A stretch of DNA of 9,125 bases from Oscillospiraceae bacterium (GTDB taxonomy: Bacteria; Bacillota; Clostridia; Oscillospirales; Oscillospiraceae). Positions 5,304 through 9,125 of the stretch are shown here, piece after piece. Made by a program: the position numbers and the translations under genes. The DNA is taken from assembly GCA_017936205.1 (NCBI GenBank), contig JAGBGB010000236.1, positions 1-9,125 on the forward strand, given 5' to 3'. Under the pieces are notes generated by a model that was given only the letters and a program-made list of their open reading frames with translations, did not search any database and had not been told where the DNA came from. Within the stretch, counting starts at the first letter, position 1, and each line of letters starts with the position of its first letter.

Positions 5304-6866
5304 ATGAAGAAACCTATCGTTTTAGTCATTATGGATGGTGTGGGTCGCGGTGACGGCGGCAGCGGCGATGCTGTTGCAGTGGCAAAGACCCCCACTTTGG
5401 ATCAATTATTCGCAACCCGTCCCTATACCTGGTTGAAGGCTCACGGCTCCGCTGTAGGTCTGCCCAGCGATGATGATATGGGTAATTCTGAGGTTGGACA
5501 TAACGCACTTGGCTGTGGTCAGGTGTATTCTCAAGGTGCCAAGCTGGTTGGAGAATCCATTGCCAACGGTGCACTGTTCGCATCTCAGACTTGGCAGGAG
5601 CTGATCGCCAATGCGAAGAACGGAAAGACCCTGCACTTCTTAGGTCTGCTGTCTGACGGAAATGTTCACTCCAACATCAGCCACCTGATCTCCCTGCTGA
5701 GAGAAGCCAAGGCTCAGGCTGTGAAGGAAGTTCGCTGCCACATCCTGCTGGACGGCAGAGATGTCCCCGCTACCTCCGCACTGGAATATGTAGAGCAGTT
5801 AGAGGCTGTTCTGGCAGAGCTGTCCGGGGAGGGCTATCACTACTGCATCGCCTCCGGCGGCGGCAGAATGAACATTACCATGGACCGTTACGAAGCCAAC
5901 TGGAAGATGGTAGAGGATGGCTGGAACACCCATGTTCGTGGCCTCGGCAGACAATTTGCCGATGCAAAAAACGCCATTGAGACCTACCGTGCAGAGATCG
6001 GCTGCATCGACCAGGATCTTCCTGCCTTTGTTATTGCCAAGGACGGCGAGCCCGTAGGCAAGATCGCAAACGGAGACAGCGTGATCCTGTACAACTTCCG
6101 TGGCGACCGTGCACAGGAAATTTCCCTTGCCTTTGACCGCAAGGACTTCCATAAGTTCGACCGCGGAGACTATACCGGTGTACAGTTTGCCGGCATGCTG
6201 GAATATGACGGGGATCTGCACATTCCCAGTCGCTATCTGGTGCAGCCTCCCGTGATCCAGAACACCCTGACCGAGCTGCTATGCAAGCATGGCATCCGTG
6301 AATACGCAGTTTCCGAAACACAGAAATACGGTCATGTGACCTACTTCTGGAACGGTAACCGCTCCGGCAAGGTCAGCGAGGAGCTGGAAACCTACGAAGA
6401 GATCCCCTCCGATGTTCTGCCCTTCGAGCAGGCTCCTGCTATGAAGTCCGTAGAGATCACCGACAAACTCATTGCCGCTATGGAATCCGGCAAGTACGAT
6501 TTCCTCCGCTGCAACTACCCCAACGGCGACATGGTGGGACACACCGGTGTTATGGAAGCCGTTATTACTGCTATGGAATGCGTGGACGAGGGTCTGCGTC
6601 GTGTTCTGGAAGCTGCCGACCGTCTGGGCTACACCGTTCTGATCACTGCCGATCACGGCAATGCGGATCAGATGACCGAGACCAAGAAGGGCAAGACCAG
6701 CATCCGTACCGCCCACAGCCTCAATCCCGTTCCCTTTATCGTTTACGACAAGGACACCGCTTACACCCTGAAGGAAGGCAGCTTCGGTCTTGCCAATGTG
6801 GCTCCCACCGTAGCAACACTGCTGGGTCTGGAAGCCCCTGCCTGCTGGGAAGAAAGCATGATCTGA
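5304..6866 (+). CDS. gpmI: 2,3-bisphosphoglycerate-independent phosphoglycerate mutase
   Basis: It interconverts 3- and 2-phosphoglycerate in glycolysis through a phosphoserine intermediate and two metal ions, in the cytosol. The 520-residue length fits the family. D11 (MDGVG) and the catalytic S62 in MGNSEVGHN mark the alkaline-phosphatase-like domain. VHSN (H122), LLDGRD (148-153) and GGGRM (R188) belong to the inserted phosphotransferase domain. NFRGDRAQE (264-272), K341 and H344 in QKYGHVTYFWNG, NGDMVGHTG (D409, H413), ADHGNAD (D450, H451) and TAHS (H471) complete the metal and substrate sites. All key residues are present. The opening DGVGRGDGGSGDAVAVAKTPTLDQL differs from the E. coli-type DGYG...NAI opening and recalls the plant/trypanosomatid-like branch; that subfamily placement is from memory. 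The start ATG lies 10 nt after GGAGG (5289-5293). It leads a probable operon with the two genes downstream. Confidence 0.97.
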   Translation: MKKPIVLVIMDGVGRGDGGSGDAVAVAKTPTLDQLFATRPYTWLKAHGSAVGLPSDDDMGNSEVGHNALGCGQVYSQGAKLVGESIANGALFASQTWQELIANAKNGKTLHFLGLLSDGNVHSNISHLISLLREAKAQAVKEVRCHILLDGRDVPATSALEYVEQLEAVLAELSGEGYHYCIASGGGRMNITMDRYEANWKMVEDGWNTHVRGLGRQFADAKNAIETYRAEIGCIDQDLPAFVIAKDGEPVGKIANGDSVILYNFRGDRAQEISLAFDRKDFHKFDRGDYTGVQFAGMLEYDGDLHIPSRYLVQPPVIQNTLTELLCKHGIREYAVSETQKYGHVTYFWNGNRSGKVSEELETYEEIPSDVLPFEQAPAMKSVEITDKLIAAMESGKYDFLRCNYPNGDMVGHTGVMEAVITAMECVDEGLRRVLEAADRLGYTVLITADHGNADQMTETKKGKTSIRTAHSLNPVPFIVYDKDTAYTLKEGSFGLANVAPTVATLLGLEAPACWEESMI

Positions 6867-6887
6867 TCCAAACAGGAGGTATCTACT

Positions 6888-7241
6888 ATGCTTCGACAAG
6901 AAACCGAATTCGGCAACATCAGCGTAGGCATGAATGTCTATACCCAGATCGCCGGCAATGCAGCTACCAAGTGCTTCGGCGTAAAGGGCATGGCTATGCG
7001 CTCTGTGAAGGACGGTCTGGTTCACCTGCTGCGGCTGGAATCCATGGCTAAGGGTGTTTCCGTCCGCATGAACGAGGACAACAGCCTTTCCATCGACCTG
7101 CACATTATGGTTGATCAGGGCGTGAATATCCCCGTTGTTTGTAGGTCCATTATTTCCGAGGTGCGTTACATGGTCACCAAGCAGACCGACACCGAGGTCA
7201 AGGATGTCACTGTATATGTGGACTCCATGATGCTTGACTGA
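6888..7241 (+). CDS. Asp23/Gls24 family envelope stress response protein (YloU-type)
   Basis: This 117-residue protein has the pattern of the Asp23/Gls24 (DUF322) family: GNISVGMNVYTQIAGNAATKCFGVKGMAMR near the N-terminus, then alternating strand segments SLSIDLHIMVDQGVNIPVVCRSIISEVRYMV and VKDVTVYVDSMM. It has no signal peptide or membrane segment. Its size and position directly before the fakA gene match B. subtilis yloU (about 120 residues), which precedes yloV. The molecular function is not settled; S. aureus Asp23 is a membrane-associated protein linked to cell-envelope homeostasis. The ATG has AGGAGG at 6874-6879, 8 nt away, and starts 21 nt after the gpmI stop, so it is almost certainly cotranscribed with gpmI and the downstream kinase. 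Confidence 0.9.
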   Translation: MLRQETEFGNISVGMNVYTQIAGNAATKCFGVKGMAMRSVKDGLVHLLRLESMAKGVSVRMNEDNSLSIDLHIMVDQGVNIPVVCRSIISEVRYMVTKQTDTEVKDVTVYVDSMMLD

Positions 7242-7258
7242 GAGGAAGGTGTACCATC

Positions 7259-8890
7259 GTGATGACAACTATCGGCGGTTCTGACCTGCGGACTATGCTG
7301 CTGGGCGCAGCCGCCATCGTAGAGAATCGGAAGCAGCAGCTGAACGATCTGAATGTATTCCCCGTACCCGATGGGGACACGGGAACCAATATGAGCATGA
7401 CCCTGAACGCCGCAGCTGCAGAGCTGCGTAAGCTGCCGGAGAGCAGCACTCTGAGCAAGGTAGCCGACACTGCCGCCTCCGCCATGCTCCGAGGAGCCAG
7501 AGGCAATTCCGGTGTCATTCTGTCCCTGCTGTTCCGCGGCTTCTCCAAGAAGCTCAAGGGCGCAGAGGACTGTGACGGTCTGCAGCTTGCCGCTGCCCTG
7601 AAGGCAGGTGTAGAAGCTGCATATAAGGCTGTTATGAAGCCCACCGAAGGCACCATCCTGACTGTCTCCCGTGTTTCTGCCGCAGAGGCGGAGGCAAAGA
7701 CCGCAGTGGACAACTGCTTCGAGACCGTTCTGGCTGTGGCTGTAGACTCCGCAAGCACCGCTCTGGCTGAGACCATGTACCAGAACCCTGTTCTGGAGAA
7801 GGCAGGGGTCGTAGACGCAGGCGGCAAGGGCTGGCTCTTCGTCTTAGAAGCAATGCTGGCAGTTGCTCGTGGAGAGGTCATAGAGGCAGCTCCCGTTTCT
7901 GCTGAGCCTGCGAAAGAGCAGGCAGATTTTGCAGACTTTAATACTGAGGATATCACCTTCCAATACTGCACCGAGTTCATCATCTCCCGTGAGAATCGGA
8001 AGGATCCGGAGGAGCTCCGTGCCTTCCTGTCCACTCTGGGTGACAGTCTGGTGCTGGTGGATGATGATGAGATCATCAAGGTCCACGTCCACACCAACGA
8101 TCCCGGCAAGGCCATGAGTGAAGCCATCTGCTACGGCTCCTTCGTCACCGTTAAGGTCGAGAACATGAAGCTGCAGCACACCGAGAAGGTAGTGGAGGAA
8201 GCTCCCAAGGCTGAAGTAGTGGCTGCTCCCGAGAAGCGTTACGGCATGGTTTCTGTCTGTGCCGGCGAGGGTCTGGCAAACATCTTCCGTGAGCTGGGTG
8301 CTGACAACATCATTCAGGGCGGACAGACCATGAACCCCTCTACTCAAGACATTCTTCGGAAGGTCAACGCCACTCCCGCAGAGGTAGTCTTCGTCTTCCC
8401 CAATAACAAGAACATCATTATGGCTGCTCAGCAGGCTGTAAGCCTGACAGAGAAGAAGCTGATCGTGGTCCCCTCCAAGACCATTCCCCAGGGTGTCAGC
8501 GCTATGCTGTGCTTCGACCCCGATGCGGATGAGGAGACCAACATGGAGGCTATGACTGCCGCTATGGATAATGTTACCACCATTCAGCTGACCTATGCAG
8601 CCCGTAATTCCGACTTCGACGGACACAACATCCGTGCCGGCGAATATCTGGCTCTTTACGGCGGTGCTCTCTTCGGCAGTGACAAGGACTGCACCATCCT
8701 GCTGAAGTCTCTTGCCAAGAAGCTGGCTAAGGAAAATAAGGAGTTCATTACCATCTTCTACGGTGCCGACACCAACGAAGCCGAGGCCGAAGCCGCCGCC
8801 GACATCCTGCGGAAGTACTGCTTCGGAGCCGAGGTATCCGTCCTCAAGGGAGATCAGCCCGTATACTACTACCTGATCTCCGCTGAATAA
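7259..8890 (+). CDS. fakA: Fatty acid kinase catalytic subunit FakA (YloV/DAK2 family)
   Basis: FakA phosphorylates fatty acids held by a FakB (DegV-family) carrier to acyl-phosphate, which feeds phospholipid synthesis through PlsX/PlsY. The N-terminal DhaL-like ATP-binding domain (about 1-205) shows LNVFPVPDGDTGTNMSMT with metal-binding D38 and D40, RGARGNSGVILS (79-90), KPTEGTILTV and NPVLEKAGVVDAGGKG (176-191). A middle domain contains CTEFII and LVDDDEIIKVHVHTNDPGKA (266-285), and a C-terminal domain (about 327-543) runs from RYGMVSVCAGEGL to PVYYYLISAE. The 543 residues match YloV/FakA (about 550), so it is complete. Start is either GTG 7259 or the adjacent ATG 7262; AGGAAGG (7243-7249) is 9 or 12 nt away, favouring GTG slightly. 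It begins 17 nt after the Asp23-family stop. No fakB is visible; such genes are usually elsewhere. Confidence 0.95.
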   Translation: MMTTIGGSDLRTMLLGAAAIVENRKQQLNDLNVFPVPDGDTGTNMSMTLNAAAAELRKLPESSTLSKVADTAASAMLRGARGNSGVILSLLFRGFSKKLKGAEDCDGLQLAAALKAGVEAAYKAVMKPTEGTILTVSRVSAAEAEAKTAVDNCFETVLAVAVDSASTALAETMYQNPVLEKAGVVDAGGKGWLFVLEAMLAVARGEVIEAAPVSAEPAKEQADFADFNTEDITFQYCTEFIISRENRKDPEELRAFLSTLGDSLVLVDDDEIIKVHVHTNDPGKAMSEAICYGSFVTVKVENMKLQHTEKVVEEAPKAEVVAAPEKRYGMVSVCAGEGLANIFRELGADNIIQGGQTMNPSTQDILRKVNATPAEVVFVFPNNKNIIMAAQQAVSLTEKKLIVVPSKTIPQGVSAMLCFDPDADEETNMEAMTAAMDNVTTIQLTYAARNSDFDGHNIRAGEYLALYGGALFGSDKDCTILLKSLAKKLAKENKEFITIFYGADTNEAEAEAAADILRKYCFGAEVSVLKGDQPVYYYLISAE

Positions 8891-8901
8891 AAGCCTACGA
8901 A

Positions 8902-8938
8902 AAGGGACTGTCTCACAAACAAGATGAGACAGTCCCTT
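8902..8938. repeat. Perfect 14-bp hairpin downstream of fakA
   Basis: AAGGGACTGTCTCA (8902-8915) and TGAGACAGTCCCTT (8925-8938) pair perfectly around a 9-nt loop, 11 nt after fakA. On the plus strand the stem is followed by CCGCAATT, without a U-run; on the minus strand it is followed by TTTTCGTAGGCTTTT. It may stall or protect the fakA transcript, but as an intrinsic terminator it faces leftward. It may be part of the repeat block to its right. Confidence 0.8.
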
Positions 8939-8976
8939 CCGCAATTCTTCGTCAAATTCCGATTTATCGTACCATT

Positions 8977-9125
8977 CGTAGGGGCGCGCATTGCGCGTCC
9001 AACAACCACCAAGAATTGGTGGTTGTGAAAAATGTTGCGATTTTTGGAAAAAATACATCATTTTCGGTGGTTTTTGTATTCATGCCGTTCCGCCATGAAC
9101 CGGACGCGCAATGCGCGCCCCTACG
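8977..9125. mobile_element. MITE-like element with perfect 24-bp terminal inverted repeats (right edge at window end)
   Basis: Positions 8977-9000 (begins CGTAGGGGCGCGCATTG) are an exact reverse complement of 9102-9125, bounding 149 bp. Each arm contains the near-palindrome GCGCATTGCGC. The interior has no coding sequence but holds two hairpins: an 11-bp perfect stem (9002-9012 with 9016-9026, loop GAA) and AAAAAT (9028-9033) with ATTTTT (9040-9045). Perfect arms, small size and no gene fit a miniature inverted-repeat transposable element or a dispersed intergenic repeat of REP/BIME type. The window stops exactly at the outer base of the right arm, so the arms may be longer and any target duplication cannot be seen. 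Confidence 0.65.

Noticed and set aside
6279..7268. Long antisense open frame (329 codons) opposite gpmI and the Asp23-family gene
   Set aside because: It mirrors two strongly supported genes and has no recognisable domain; antisense openness is expected from the codon bias of the real genes.
7844..9061. 405-codon minus-strand open frame running from the terminal repeat through fakA
   Set aside because: Most of it is antisense to fakA, which has clear family motifs. Only the repeat-derived segment near 8936-8980 looked worth noting, and it is reported separately.

Overview
This window is chromosomal DNA from a spore-forming member of the Clostridia, most likely a gut Oscillospirales/Ruminococcaceae-type organism. 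The evidence is a sigG-type sporulation sigma factor and a germination protease (gpr), strong GGAGG ribosome sites, sigma-A promoters of the form TTGNNN-17-TATAAT, and moderately GC-rich coding sequence with AT-rich intergenic regions. The genus assignment is inference. The content is mostly housekeeping and sporulation genes. I did not find a convincing new multi-gene system; the less explained material lies between genes.

Left part (1-2531): the 3' end of a radical SAM gene related to glycyl-radical-enzyme activases runs rightward. It meets sigG, which runs leftward, and their stop codons overlap by 4 bp. Upstream of sigG is a 399-bp non-coding stretch. It holds a forespore-type promoter, two Spo0A-like boxes, a nest of short direct and inverted repeats, and four tandem DnaA-box-like 9-mers. 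Next comes gpr, also leftward, which encodes an unusually compact germination protease.

Middle part (2532-5303): a divergent intergenic region drives rpsT (ribosomal protein S20) rightward from a near-consensus sigma-A promoter. rpsT ends in a clear intrinsic terminator. recG (branch-migration helicase) follows with its own promoter and is followed by one or two terminator-like hairpins.

Right part (5304-8890): gpmI (glycolytic phosphoglycerate mutase), an Asp23/Gls24-family gene (yloU-type) and fakA (yloV, fatty acid kinase catalytic subunit) lie 21 and 17 nt apart. They look like one operon from a promoter that carries a dyad between its -35 and -10 boxes. In Bacillus subtilis yloU-yloV lies close to recG and the fapR-plsX lipid genes; here recG is nearby but gpmI sits between.

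The right edge (8891-9125) is non-coding repeat DNA: a perfect 14-bp hairpin, then an element of at least 149 bp bounded by perfect 24-bp inverted repeats. It looks like a miniature inverted-repeat element or a dispersed intergenic repeat, and it is cut by the window edge.
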